Assembly: GCA_963830565.1 (NCBI GenBank)
Contig: CAWHMO010000010.1
Location: 496,001 to 560,000, forward strand
Origin: DATFDN01 sp963830565
GTDB taxonomy: Bacteria; Pseudomonadota; Alphaproteobacteria; Acetobacterales; Acetobacteraceae
Length of the DNA: 64,000 nt
Reading direction: 5' to 3'
Numbering within the stretch: the stretch's first letter is position 1; each line of letters starts with the position of its first letter. The translations under genes and the position numbers were made by a program. Positions 26,975 through 35,653 of this stretch are shown in pieces. The notes under the pieces were generated by a model that saw only the letters and a list, made by a program, of their open reading frames with translations, made no database searches and had not been told where the DNA came from.

Positions 26975-27469
26975 ATGCGCGCCATGGTGGGACCGGATGA
27001 AGTGCTGGTCGCCGCGGGGTTGGTCCTGCGCGCTACGCTCGGCCGAGGTGGCGTGCAGGCGAACAAGCAGGAGGGCGACGGCGCGACCCCGGCCGGGCTT
27101 CTGCCGCTGCGCCGGGTGCTGTACCGCGCCGACCGCCTGCGCCCGCCGGGCTGCGCGGTGCCGGTCGAGCCCCTCTCGCCCACCGACGGCTGGTGCGACG
27201 ATCCGGATGATGCCGACTACAACCGGATGGTGACCCTGCCGCATCCCGCACGGTATGAGGCGCTGTGGCGCGCCGATCCGGTGTATGACGTGGTCGGCGT
27301 GCTGGGCTGGAACGATGCCCCGGTGAGACGGGGAAGGGGCTCCGCGATCTTCCTGCATGTCAGCCGCCCTGACCACGCGCCAACCGAAGGCTGCATCGCC
27401 CTGGCGCTTCCCGACCTGCTGCGGCTTTTGGCGGCCGGCCTCACGGAAATCGAGGTCCGTTCCGGCTGA
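26975..27469 (+). CDS. L,D-transpeptidase family (YkuD-fold) protein
   Basis: A 164-residue protein with the YkuD catalytic fold. The nucleophile is Cys in 'HAPTEGCIALALPDLLRLL', in place of the usual SHGC(I/V)R(L/M). The general base His is in 'IFLHVSRPDHAPTEG'. 'GVLGWNDAPVRRGRGSAIFL' fits the strand before it. There is no signal peptide or membrane helix, unlike enzymes that crosslink periplasmic peptidoglycan, so the place of action is unclear. It starts one base after the ribA stop. Confidence 0.85.
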   Translation: MRAMVGPDEVLVAAGLVLRATLGRGGVQANKQEGDGATPAGLLPLRRVLYRADRLRPPGCAVPVEPLSPTDGWCDDPDDADYNRMVTLPHPARYEALWRADPVYDVVGVLGWNDAPVRRGRGSAIFLHVSRPDHAPTEGCIALALPDLLRLLAAGLTEIEVRSG

Positions 27470-27477
27470 GACAACGG

Positions 27478-28882
27478 TCAGCCGCGTCGTGTCTCGCGTC
27501 TATGACCCACGCGCACGAAGCTGATGATCGTGGCGCCAGCCGCGGCGACCAAGCCGGCCAGCAGCGACAGCCGGACTCCGCTGGCGATGCCGGCGCCGGT
27601 AGCCGAGCCGATGCCGAACGTCAGCGCCACGACCGCGCTGCCCATGGTCTGTCCCAGCAGCCGCGCGGTCGAGAGCATGCCGGAGGCGGCGCCGCTGCGC
27701 TCCGGCGGCGCGGCGCCGACCAGCAGACGGTTGTTGGGGGACTGGAAGAAGCCGAACCCGAAGCCGCAAACCGCCATGCGCCACGCCACGGTCTGCCAGC
27801 CCAACTGCGTCGGCATGGTCAGCAGCAGCGCCATCCCCACCGTCATCACCGCAAGGCCCATTGCACCGAGCAGCGTGGGGGAGGACCGATCCGACAACCG
27901 TCCGGCGATCGGGGCGATGATGACGACGATCGCCGGCCACGGCGTCATCAGCAGCCCGGTCGCGATCTGCGACAGATGACCCACGTCCTCGAACAGGAAG
28001 GGCAGCGAGACGAACGCGGTGGCCTGTGCGGTGTAGGAGCAGATCGAGGTGCCCACGGACAGCGCGAAGATCGGGCGGCGGAACAGGTCCACCGGCAGGA
28101 TCGGCGCGGTGCGCGCCAACTCCCGCGCGACAAAGACCACGCCGAACAGCGCGGCTGCTGCAAGCTCCCCCACCGCCCAGGCGACGCGCTCGCCCCGGCC
28201 CAACTCGTCGACGGCGTAGATCAGCAGCCCGAGGGTAACGGCGTTCAGCGCCGCGCCCGAGCAGGTCGAAGCGGTGCCGGCTTCGCGGCGTCATCGGCAG
28301 CACGCGCGCGGCGAGCCAAAGGGCGAGCGCGCCCGGCAGGATATTCACCGCGAACAGCCAGTGCCAGCTCGCCACCGACAGGATCGCCGCGGCGACGGTC
28401 GGCCCGGTGGCGGAGGAGGTCGCGACCACGAAGGCGATGAACCCGATGCCGCGTCCCAGCATCGCGCGGGGGAAGACGAACCGGACCAGGGCGGTGTTCA
28501 CGCTCATGATCCCGGCGCCGCCCAGCCCCTGGAGAACCCGCGACGCCACGAGCGCCGGCAGCGTCTGCGAGGCCGCGCAGGCGGCCGAGGCAAGGGTGAA
28601 CACGGCAAGCCCGACCCAATAGACCCGCTTGTAGCCGACGATGTCGCCGAGGGAGGCGAGCGGCAGCAGCGAAACCGTGACCGCCAACTGATAGGAGTTG
28701 ACCACCCAGATCGAGCTTGCCGGGGTCGCGGCAAGCTCGTGCGCGATGGTCGGCAAGGCGATGTTGGCGATGGCTGAATCCAGCACGGACATCGCGACCG
28801 CGATGCCCAGCGTGATCATCGCCCGCAGCCGCTCGGGCGGGGGCAGCCCGTCGGTGGGCAGGGCGGTGTTCCGTGGCGACAT
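27478..28882 (-). CDS. DHA2-type MFS multidrug efflux transporter, frameshifted
   Basis: A 14-helix-type drug:proton antiporter of the inner membrane. The first part (from 28882) has 'MSVLDSAIANIALPTI' (motif D1) and 'ASLGDIVGYKRVYWVGLAVF' (motif A). 'RVLQGLGGAGIMSVNTALV' follows as motif B/C. Near 28255 one extra base ('ggg c gcg' on the coding strand) breaks the frame. Removing it joins 'HRFDLLG' to 'AALNAVTLGLLIYAVDELGR' and leads to the second half with 'GRLSDRSSPTLLGAMGL' and 'FFQSPNNRLLVGAAPPER'. No regulator gene is adjacent. Confidence 0.87.
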
Positions 28883-29043
28883 GCCCGGAGTAGCTAGACC
28901 GCCCCGCGACCCTCGCCAACCCGTCCGGGTTTCAGCCCTGCTGGTCTTCGCACTCGCATCCTGACGTGCCGCGCCTTATGTGTGCGCTGCAACACGCCGC
29001 GTCCGGGCCTACCGACGCGCCCGAGGAACGCCTGAGAGAACGT

Positions 29044-30874
29044 ATGGACATTCGAAACCTCGCCATCATCGCCCATGTCGATCATGGCAAGACCACCTTG
29101 GTCGATCAGCTCCTGCGCCAGTCCGGCGCCTACCGGGACCACCAGCAGGTGGTGGACAGGGCGCTGGACCGCAACGAGCTGGAGCGCGAGCGGGGAATCA
29201 CCATCCTCGCCAAGTGCGCGTCGGTGGTCTGGAAGGATACCCGCGTCAACATCGTGGATACCCCCGGCCATGCCGATTTCGGCGGCGAGGTCGAGCGCAT
29301 CCTGAACATGGTCGATGGCGCGCTGGTGCTGGTGGACGCGGCCGAGGGCGTGCTGCCGCAGACCAAGTTCGTCGTCGGCAAGGCGCTGGCGCGCGGCCTG
29401 AAGCCGATCGTCGTCGTCAACAAGGTCGATCGCGTCCGATGCCCGCCCCGACGAGGTGCATACGGAAGTATTTGACCTGTTCGCCGCGCTGGGCGCCACC
29501 GACGCGCAGCTCGACTTTCCCATGCTGTTCGCCTCCGGCCGGAACGGCTGGGCCGACCCGACCCTCGACGGCCCGCGCCAGGACCTTTCGGCGCTGTTCG
29601 ACCTGGTGCTGCGCCACGTCCCCGCGCCGACGCTGGATGCCGAGGCGCCGTTCGCGATGGTCGCCAGCATCCTTGAATACGACAACTTCCTGGGCCGCGT
29701 GCTGACCGGACGGGTCGAACAGGGGCGTGCGCGGCTGAACATGCCGGTCAAGGTGCTGCACTCGGACGGCGGCGTCATAGAGACTGGACGGATGACCAAG
29801 CTGCTCTCATTCCGGGGCCTCGACCGCGTGCCGGTGGAGGAGGCGGAGGCTGGCGACATCATCGCCGTCGCCGGACTAGCGGATGCAACCATCCCCGACA
29901 CCATCTGCACGCCGGAAGTCGCCGCGCCACTGCACGCGATCCCGGTCGATCCGCCCACGCTCGCGATGACCTTCCGCATCAACGACGGCCCGCTCGCGGG
30001 GCGCGAGGGCAAGAAGGTGACGTCGCGGCAGATCCGCGAGCGCCTGTTCCGGGAGGCCGAGGGCAATGTCGCCATCCGCGTCGCCGACAGCAACGAGACC
30101 GAGGCGTTCGAGGTGGCGGGGCGCGGCGAGCTTCAGCTGGGCGTGCTGATCGAGCAGATGCGCCGCGAGGGCTTCGAGCTGTGCATCGGCCGGCCGCGCG
30201 TGCTGACCCGGCGCGATCCCGAGACGGGCGAGCGCGAGGAGCCGATGGAGGAGGCGCTGGTCGATGTGGACGAGCCCTATTCCGGCGTGGTGGTCGAGAA
30301 GATGTCCCGCCGCAAGGGCGAGCTGCGCGACATGCGCCCATCCGGCGGCGGCAAAGTCCGTCTGACCTTCCTCATCCCGAGCCGCGGCCTGATCGGCTAT
30401 CACGGCGAGTTCCTGACCGACACGCGGGGCACCGGCATCATGAACCGGCTATTCGCCGGGTACGGTCCGTGGAAGGGGCCGCTCGAGGGCCGCCGCACCG
30501 GCTCGTTGATCTCCAACGCCGACGGCGAGGCGGTGCATTACGCGCTGTTCTATCTGCAAGAGCGCGGGACGCTGTTCGTGAGCCCGGGCGAGAAGGTCTA
30601 TGTCGGCATGATCCTGGGCGAGCACAGCCGGGGCGCGGACCTCGACGTGAACCCGATCAAGGAGAAGAAGCTCACCAACATCCGCGCCGCCGGCAAGGAT
30701 GACGCGATGCTGCTGATCCCGCCGCGCAAGATGAGCCTCGAACAGGCGATCGCCTATGTCGAGGATGACGAGTTGGTGGAGGTGACGCCCTCGGCGGTGC
30801 GCCTGCGCAAGCGCCATCTCGACCCGCATGCCCGCAAGCGCAGCGAGCGCAGGACGGAGAGCGAGGCGGCCTAA
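29044..30874 (+). CDS. typA: Ribosome-associated GTPase TypA/BipA, frameshifted
   Basis: Translational GTPase that helps 50S assembly and stress growth. G1 is 'AHVDHGKTTLVDQLL', followed by the switch-I region 'NELERERGITILAKCASV', G3 'VDTPGHADFGGEVER' and G4 'VVNKVDR'. Directly after G4, at about 29434, one extra G breaks the frame; removing it gives 'NKVDRSDARPDEVHTEVFDL'. The remainder (beta-barrel, 'GRGELQLGVLIEQMRREGFE', the TypA-specific C-domain 'GEHSRGADLDVNPIKEKKLT' and 'TNIRAAGKDDA') is intact, about 609 residues in all. ATG 29044 follows GAGAG. TypA is a conserved housekeeping factor, so the lesion is suspicious. Confidence 0.92.
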
Positions 30875-30875
30875 G

Positions 30876-30893
30876 CCCCGCGACCCTGCGGGG
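30876..30893 (+). terminator. Weak hairpin after typA
   Basis: CCCCGC/GCGGGG, a 6-bp stem with a 6-base loop, begins two bases after the typA stop. There is no T-run, so termination would be weak or Rho-assisted. Confidence 0.3.
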
Positions 30894-30927
30894 AGGACCG
30901 CTTCCGAATTGTCCGAGCTGAATAGAG

Positions 30928-31395
30928 ATGGACAAAATGGATTTGAACTCGAAGAGAGTGTTCCTCTACCAAGGATCGCAGCTTTACGATCGCATGATCG
31001 GGATCGCTCCGAGCGACACCATTCGTAGGTATCTTGCTTTCCGCATAATCGTGAATGCGATGGCATTTGAGGATTTGATTGCCTACCGCCAGCAACAACG
31101 TATGCGAGAAATCCGTGACGCTTTCCTTGCTCATAAGCAGGAGCCTGAATTTTTTGAAGGTTATCGAGCTGTCGAAGATATAAGGAATGACGCCATCAAG
31201 CCGCTGCTGGAGTTTATGGCTTCAAATCTCGGAGCTATTCACCCAAAGGACATGTTGCCGGAAAATATCAACATGGAGGTCGCAAGCAGATTTTCCAAGA
31301 TTGCAGCTCTGATACTTCGAAAGTATCAAGACGAAGAGATCGAAGGCTTCCGTATTTCGAACAATTTCTTGAGCTTTGAAGGCAATCAGATTTAG
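30928..31395 (+). CDS. HEPN-like protein, first ORF of an AT-rich pair
   Basis: A 155-residue protein I do not recognise as a named family. It is all-helical in appearance, and its DNA is clearly AT-richer than its neighbours. Arg63-Asp64 ... His69 in 'EIRDAFLAHKQ' fits the R-(N/D/H)-x4-6-H motif of HEPN ribonuclease and toxin domains, set at the end of a long helix as in that fold. The following ORF is in the same frame and carries a second such motif, so this may be the N-terminal half of one ~340-residue protein broken by an amber codon. ATG 30928 or 30937 are both possible. HEPN function is inference. Confidence 0.6.
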   Translation: MDKMDLNSKRVFLYQGSQLYDRMIGIAPSDTIRRYLAFRIIVNAMAFEDLIAYRQQQRMREIRDAFLAHKQEPEFFEGYRAVEDIRNDAIKPLLEFMASNLGAIHPKDMLPENINMEVASRFSKIAALILRKYQDEEIEGFRISNNFLSFEGNQI

Positions 31396-31413
31396 GAGAT
31401 TTCAAAGAACGAT

Positions 31414-31950
31414 TTGGCGGGGTGTTTTTATCGCTATAATAGCTCCAAAGCGCTTATGACTTTGGCAAATTTCTTTGTAAGCAATCTTGCCAATTTCCAG
31501 GGTATGATAGGCTCACTGCGCCATGCTAAACTTGACTTGATTTTGCATGGCGTGAATATGGCAGATTGCATCCTGAAAGACACGAGAAACCAGCACTCAA
31601 TCGATGGCTTGCAAGAAGTTATGATGAGAGAAGAAATCGGAGATTCTAGTTCAATAAATGATCTTGCCGCTGATGTCCGATTTCACAACCTGTATAGGAA
31701 GATTAGACGGTTGCGTAACAAATTAGTGGGCCATTTGGATAAAACCAAATCCCTATCCCGGCTGTTGACCGAACTTGATGAGCTTCCTGTAACCGAGATT
31801 TTCCAACTGATCAATATGGTCGACCTTGCTACCTATACGGCGGCCCGCTCCCATCCAGCCATTTGGATGCGATACATCTCAACGAGCATCAAAATGCCAG
31901 CCTCTAACGTCGTTGCCGTAGAGGGCATTGTAGCGCGCCCATACTTTTAA
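31414..31950 (+). CDS. HEPN-like protein (AbiU2-like motif), second ORF of the pair
   Basis: A 178-residue helical protein starting at TTG 31414, in the same frame as the preceding ORF and separated from it only by TAG (31393-31395) and six codons. 'RRLRNKLVGHLDKTKSL' contains Arg101-Asn102 ... His107, matching the HEPN R-N-x4-H catalytic motif and resembling the R(D/N)K-x2-(A/G)H-x-D block of AbiU2-type HEPN domains. AGGAGA (31394-31399) overlaps the amber codon and could drive reinitiation, though it lies 14 bases from the TTG. Its DNA is AT-rich like the first ORF's, a sign of recent transfer. Confidence 0.6.
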   Translation: MAGCFYRYNSSKALMTLANFFVSNLANFQGMIGSLRHAKLDLILHGVNMADCILKDTRNQHSIDGLQEVMMREEIGDSSSINDLAADVRFHNLYRKIRRLRNKLVGHLDKTKSLSRLLTELDELPVTEIFQLINMVDLATYTAARSHPAIWMRYISTSIKMPASNVVAVEGIVARPYF

Positions 31951-32043
31951 GATGGACGACCGAGATGCATGCGGAGAAGGAGGCAGAGCCGATAAATTGA
32001 CGGCACATCCCCGGCTCTGGGCATCGGTAAGCGCGCACCACCG

Positions 32044-32087
32044 AACGCGGGCGTTGGACAGATTAAACGCGGACGTTGAACAGATTA
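32044..32087. repeat. 22-bp tandem repeat, two copies
   Basis: AACGCGGGCGTTGGACAGATTA-type unit at 32044-32065 is followed directly by a copy at 32066-32087 with two changes (GGACGTTGAAC for GGGCGTTGGAC). It lies between the AT-rich HEPN islet and the SDR stop, so it may mark the edge of the inserted segment. Confidence 0.75.
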
Positions 32088-32099
32088 TTGGGTACGAGC

Positions 32100-32924
32100 T
32101 CAATCGGGTTCGATCGGCATCGTCCCAATGCTGGTCCAGGCGATCGGGGCGCCGCATTTCTCGGCCGCCTGCTCCGGCGGCAGGGACGCGTCCCAATGCA
32201 CCGCGAGGAAGCGGCGTGCCGTCACGTGCGCCGCCGTGTCCGAGATCAGCCAGAGCAGCGGCGGGACCATCACCTCGGGGCGGATCAGCCGCGAACGGTC
32301 GGCCAGCTCCGCTTCCGGGATGATGCGCGTATCCGTCATCCCGCCGGGCACCAGAACGTTGACGGTGACGCCGCTGCCCGCGAGGTCGGCGGCCATGATC
32401 GCCGCGCCCGCCTCGGCCGCAGCCTTGCTCGCGCCGTACAGCATGTAGCCGCCGCGGATCATGGTGCCGAGGCTCGTGGTCACGGTGACGATCCGCCCCT
32501 TGCCGACGCGCAGCATCCGTGGCGCGACCGCGCGCGCCATCATCAGCGGCGCGGTGGCGTTCACGGCGACGAAGCGCTGCCACTGCTCGGGCGTGATCTC
32601 CCAGAAACGGATCGGATTGCGCCGTTGGTCGGTGCGCACCGCGCCTTGGCCCGTGCCGGCGTTGTTCACCAGCACATCGATGCGTCCGAGCGCGCGCTCC
32701 GCCTCGTCCACCGCCCTGTCGCATGCGCCAACCTCGGCCAGATCCGCCCGGATCGGCACGAACCGGCCCGAAAGCGCGCGCGCCGCGCCCGTCAGGTCGT
32801 CAAGCCAGGCGGGTTCGCGATCGACTCCGGCGACATCATGACCCGCATGTAGCAGGCCGAGCGTGAGTGCGCGGCCGATGCCGCTGGCCGCTCCGGTTAC
32901 AATGGCTGCGTGGCCTGATGGCAT
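32100..32924 (-). CDS. Short-chain dehydrogenase/reductase
   Basis: A 274-residue NAD(P)-dependent oxidoreductase. The cofactor loop is 'VTGAASGIGRAL', Asp in 'DVAGVDREP' suggests NAD(H), 'VLVNNAGTG' is the NNAG motif, and the catalytic residues are Ser in 'VTTSLG' and Tyr-Lys in 'YGASKAAAEAG'. A C-terminal extension of ~50 residues ('LAVHWDASLPPEQAAEKC') is unlike classical members and may shape the substrate pocket. Substrate unknown. Confidence 0.9.
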   Translation of the reverse strand: MPSGHAAIVTGAASGIGRALTLGLLHAGHDVAGVDREPAWLDDLTGAARALSGRFVPIRADLAEVGACDRAVDEAERALGRIDVLVNNAGTGQGAVRTDQRRNPIRFWEITPEQWQRFVAVNATAPLMMARAVAPRMLRVGKGRIVTVTTSLGTMIRGGYMLYGASKAAAEAGAAIMAADLAGSGVTVNVLVPGGMTDTRIIPEAELADRSRLIRPEVMVPPLLWLISDTAAHVTARRFLAVHWDASLPPEQAAEKCGAPIAWTSIGTMPIEPD

Positions 32925-32950
32925 AGCAGCACCCTCCCCTATCGCTGGTT

Positions 32951-33328
32951 TCAGGCCACGGCGTTTTGCCGTACCCAGGTCATGAACTCCCCGTCCGATA
33001 TGTCACCAGCCGCAAGCTGAAGCATAACCACCGCTGCCTCAGCGTCAGAGACAACGAAGCGCAGACCGTTCAGCCGGAGGCACAACTCCAACGCAACGTA
33101 CGCAGTGCGCTTGTTGCCGTCCACAAAGGGATGATTGCGGGCCAGCGCGATCGCGTACAATGCTGCGAGTTCCGCAATGTCGGGATCGCCATATGCCGCC
33201 CGGTTCGCCGGCCGAGCCAGGGCGCTCTCCAGCAGACCGGCATCACGGATGCCCGAAGCGCCGCCATGCTGGGCAAGCTGCTCGTCATGGACCGCAAGGA
33301 TCAGCTCGCGCGAGAGCCAGACGGTCAC
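32951..33328 (-). CDS. Doc-type Fic toxin
   Basis: A 125-residue toxin of the death-on-curing family, which phosphorylates elongation factor Tu. The Fic-type core motif reads 'RNHPFVDGNKRTAYVALEL', with the H-x-F-x-(D)-G-N-(K)-R residues all present. 'LSRELILAVHDEQLAQHGG' at the N-terminus is also typical. The ATG overlaps the antitoxin stop by 4 bases, so they are co-translated. The motif is intact and so is the reading frame. Confidence 0.92.
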   Translation of the reverse strand: MTVWLSRELILAVHDEQLAQHGGASGIRDAGLLESALARPANRAAYGDPDIAELAALYAIALARNHPFVDGNKRTAYVALELCLRLNGLRFVVSDAEAAVVMLQLAAGDISDGEFMTWVRQNAVA

Positions 33329-33549
33329 TTCGCCAGCTCACGAAGGACCGCCCACCGCTCCTTCATGATCCGGCGCGCGACCTCCATCTGCGCCTCGAAC
33401 TCGGGATCGGCGGTCGAGAGCCGCACGCCCTCCGGCGTGTCGATCGCATAGAGCGTATCGCCCTTGCCGACCCCCAGCTTGCCGAGAAGCTCCTTCGGCA
33501 GGATCACCCCGACGGAGTTTCCGATCTGCGTCAGCTTCAAGGTCATCAT
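33325..33549 (-). CDS. AbrB/MazE-type antitoxin of the Doc toxin
   Basis: A 74-residue antitoxin. The N-terminus 'MMTLKLTQIGNSVGVILPKELLGKLG' (in two parts: swapped-hairpin AbrB signature up to 'VILPKELL') is the DNA-binding domain. The C-terminal tail is charged and likely wraps the toxin. An AbrB-type partner for Doc is a less usual pairing than Phd, but is widespread in soil bacteria. ATG 33549 is preferred to the TTG at 33570; GGGG lies 11-14 bases upstream. Confidence 0.85.
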   Translation of the reverse strand: MMTLKLTQIGNSVGVILPKELLGKLGVGKGDTLYAIDTPEGVRLSTADPEFEAQMEVARRIMKERWAVLRELAK

Positions 33550-33572
33550 GGCCGTGGCATCCCCGTGCAACG

Positions 33573-33595
33573 GCCCGGAGCATAGTGCTCCGGGC
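33573..33595. promoter_or_regulatory. Perfect 10-bp palindrome upstream of the antitoxin
   Basis: GCCCGGAGCA and TGCTCCGGGC form a perfect inverted repeat around TAG, 24 bases upstream of the antitoxin ATG and 34 bases beyond the hslU stop. It is placed where AbrB-type antitoxins bind to repress their operon. It could also act as an hslU terminator stem, but no T-run follows on the coding strand. Confidence 0.6.
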
Positions 33596-33628
33596 GGAAG
33601 GTTGCAACGGCTGTTAGGTACACGGCTC

Positions 33629-34948
33629 CTACAGGATGAACCGGCTCAGATCTCCCTTCCGCGCCAGCGGCGCGACCCGCTCGTCCACGTAGGCCGCATC
33701 GACGGTGATCGTCTCGCCGGGACGGTCGGTCGCGGTGAAGCTGATGTCCTCCAGCAGCCGCTCCAGCACCGTGTGCAGCCGGCGGGCGCCGATATTCTCC
33801 ACCCGGTCGTTGATGTCGGCCGCGAGCGTCGCCAGCGCGTCCACCGCGTCGTCGGTGAAGTTCAACTCGACATCCTCGGTCCCCATCAGCGCAGAGTACT
33901 GTTTCACGAGCGAGTGCTCCGGTTCCGTCAGGATGCGCCGCAGGTCGTCGCGCGACAGCGGTTGCAGCTCGACACGGATCGGCAGTCGTCCCTGCAACTC
34001 GGGTAGCAGATCGGCGGGCTTGGACAGGTGGAACGCACCCGAGGCGATGAACAGCACATGATCGGTCTTCACCGGGCCGTACTTCGTGTTCACCGTCGTC
34101 CCCTCGATCAGCGGCAGCAGGTCGCGCTGCACGCCCTCGCGCGAGACGTCCCCGCCGCGAACCATGCCCTCGCTGGAGCGCGCGATCTTGTCGATCTCGT
34201 CGAGGAACACGATGCCGTTGTTCTCGGCGTGCGCCACCGCATCCTTAGCCAGGCGCTCGTTGTCGAGCAGCCGATCCGCCTCCTCGCGCTGCAACGCTTC
34301 GCGTGCCGCCCGCACCGTCATCCGGCGCACCTGCTGGGGTCGGCCGAACATGCCCTTCATCATCTCGCCGAGGTTGATCACCTGGCCAGGCGGCATCCCG
34401 GGCATGTCGAATTGCCCGATCGGCATGCCGCTGGGCGCTTCGGCCACCGAGATCTCGATCTCCTTGTCCTCGAACTCGCCGTTGCGCAGCATCCGGCGAA
34501 ACTTCGACCGCGTGTCGGCCGCCGCCCCTTCGCCCACCAGCGCGGTGATGAGCCGCTCCTCGGCGGCCAATTCGGCCTTCGCCTGCACGTCGTGCCGCGA
34601 GATCTCGCGCAGCATCACCAGGCTGGCCTCGACCAGGTCGCGAACGATACTTTCCACGTCACGGCCGACATAGCCGACTTCGGTGAACTTGGTCGCCTCC
34701 ACCTTCAGGAACGGCGATTGCGCAAGTTTTGCCAGGCGACGAGCGATCTCGGTCTTGCCGACGCCGGTGGGGCCGATCATGAGGATGTTCTTCGGCACCA
34801 CCTCCTCGCGCATCCCCTCGGGAAGCTGCTGGCGGCGCCAGCGGTTGCGCAGCGCAACCGCGACCGCGCGCTTCGCGTCGTGCTGGCCCACGATGAAGCG
34901 GTCCAGCTCGGAGACGATCTCGCGCGGCGAATAGGTTGGAACGTCCAT
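33629..34948 (-). CDS. hslU: HslU ATPase of the HslUV protease
   Basis: AAA+ unfoldase that feeds misfolded proteins to HslV. At 439 residues it is full length. Walker A is 'LMIGPTGVGKTEIARRLA', the pore loop is 'TEVGYVGRDVES', Walker B is 'GIVFLDEIDKIA', the sensor 1 region is 'LFIASGAFHLSKP', and the sensor 2 block is 'IGARRLHTVLERLLE'. The C-terminal 'LSRFIL' inserts into HslV. It follows hslV with two bases between. Confidence 0.97.
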   Translation of the reverse strand: MDVPTYSPREIVSELDRFIVGQHDAKRAVAVALRNRWRRQQLPEGMREEVVPKNILMIGPTGVGKTEIARRLAKLAQSPFLKVEATKFTEVGYVGRDVESIVRDLVEASLVMLREISRHDVQAKAELAAEERLITALVGEGAAADTRSKFRRMLRNGEFEDKEIEISVAEAPSGMPIGQFDMPGMPPGQVINLGEMMKGMFGRPQQVRRMTVRAAREALQREEADRLLDNERLAKDAVAHAENNGIVFLDEIDKIARSSEGMVRGGDVSREGVQRDLLPLIEGTTVNTKYGPVKTDHVLFIASGAFHLSKPADLLPELQGRLPIRVELQPLSRDDLRRILTEPEHSLVKQYSALMGTEDVELNFTDDAVDALATLAADINDRVENIGARRLHTVLERLLEDISFTATDRPGETITVDAAYVDERVAPLARKGDLSRFIL

Positions 34949-34950
34949 GT

Positions 34951-35517
34951 TTACAGTGTCTCGATAACCAGTTTGTCGTTGGTGTACACGCAGATATCGG
35001 CGGCGATCCGCATGGCGCGGCGCGCGATCTCCTCGGCCGACATCCCCTCCACCGATAAAAGTGCGCGGGCCGCGGCGAGCGCGTAGTTGCCGCCCGAGCC
35101 GATGGCGATGACGCCGTCCTCCGGCTCCAGCACGTCGCCGTTGCCGGTGAGCGTGAAGCTGTGGGTGCGGTCGGCGACCGCCATCATCGCCTCCAGCCGG
35201 CGCAGGTAGCGGTCGGTCCGCCAGTCCTTCGCCAGCTCCACGCAGGCACGTTCAAGCTGGTTGGGGAACCGCTCCAGCTTGGCCTCCAGCCGCTCGAGCA
35301 GCGTGAACGCGTCGGCGGTGGCGCCGGCGAAGCCCGAGAGGATCGAGCCTCCAGGCCCGATCCGCCGTACTTTTCGGGCATTTCCCTTGATGACGGTCTG
35401 CCCCAGGCTGACCTGGCCATCCCCGGCCATGGTCACATGCCCGTCGCGGCGGACGCACAGGATCGTCGTCCCGTGCCAACCCACCGGGTCGGGCAACACG
35501 AAAGGTTGTGTCTGCAT
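34951..35517 (-). CDS. hslV: HslV peptidase subunit
   Basis: Threonine protease core of HslUV, 188 residues. The catalytic Thr follows Gly in 'WHGTTILCVRRDGHV', so ~14 residues are removed on activation. 'GDGQVSLGQTVIKGNARKVRR' (to 20 residues) and 'GFAGATADAFTLLERLE' are family blocks. The ATG at 35517 gives 'MQTQPFVLPDPVGWHG'. Transcribed ahead of hslU. A 136-bp divergent region separates it from the MFS gene. Confidence 0.96.
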   Translation of the reverse strand: MQTQPFVLPDPVGWHGTTILCVRRDGHVTMAGDGQVSLGQTVIKGNARKVRRIGPGGSILSGFAGATADAFTLLERLEAKLERFPNQLERACVELAKDWRTDRYLRRLEAMMAVADRTHSFTLTGNGDVLEPEDGVIAIGSGGNYALAAARALLSVEGMSAEEIARRAMRIAADICVYTNDKLVIETL

Positions 35518-35653
35518 TGTGAGCGGTGAGATGGTCCGCCGCCGGCGAAACGGCAAGGGACCGGGCTTGACGCAACGCGACCGCCCGGCCTCAAAGAACC
35601 GGCCTGAACCAGGCAACGAACCCGGCGCGGCATGGGCGGGAGGAACAAGCCAC

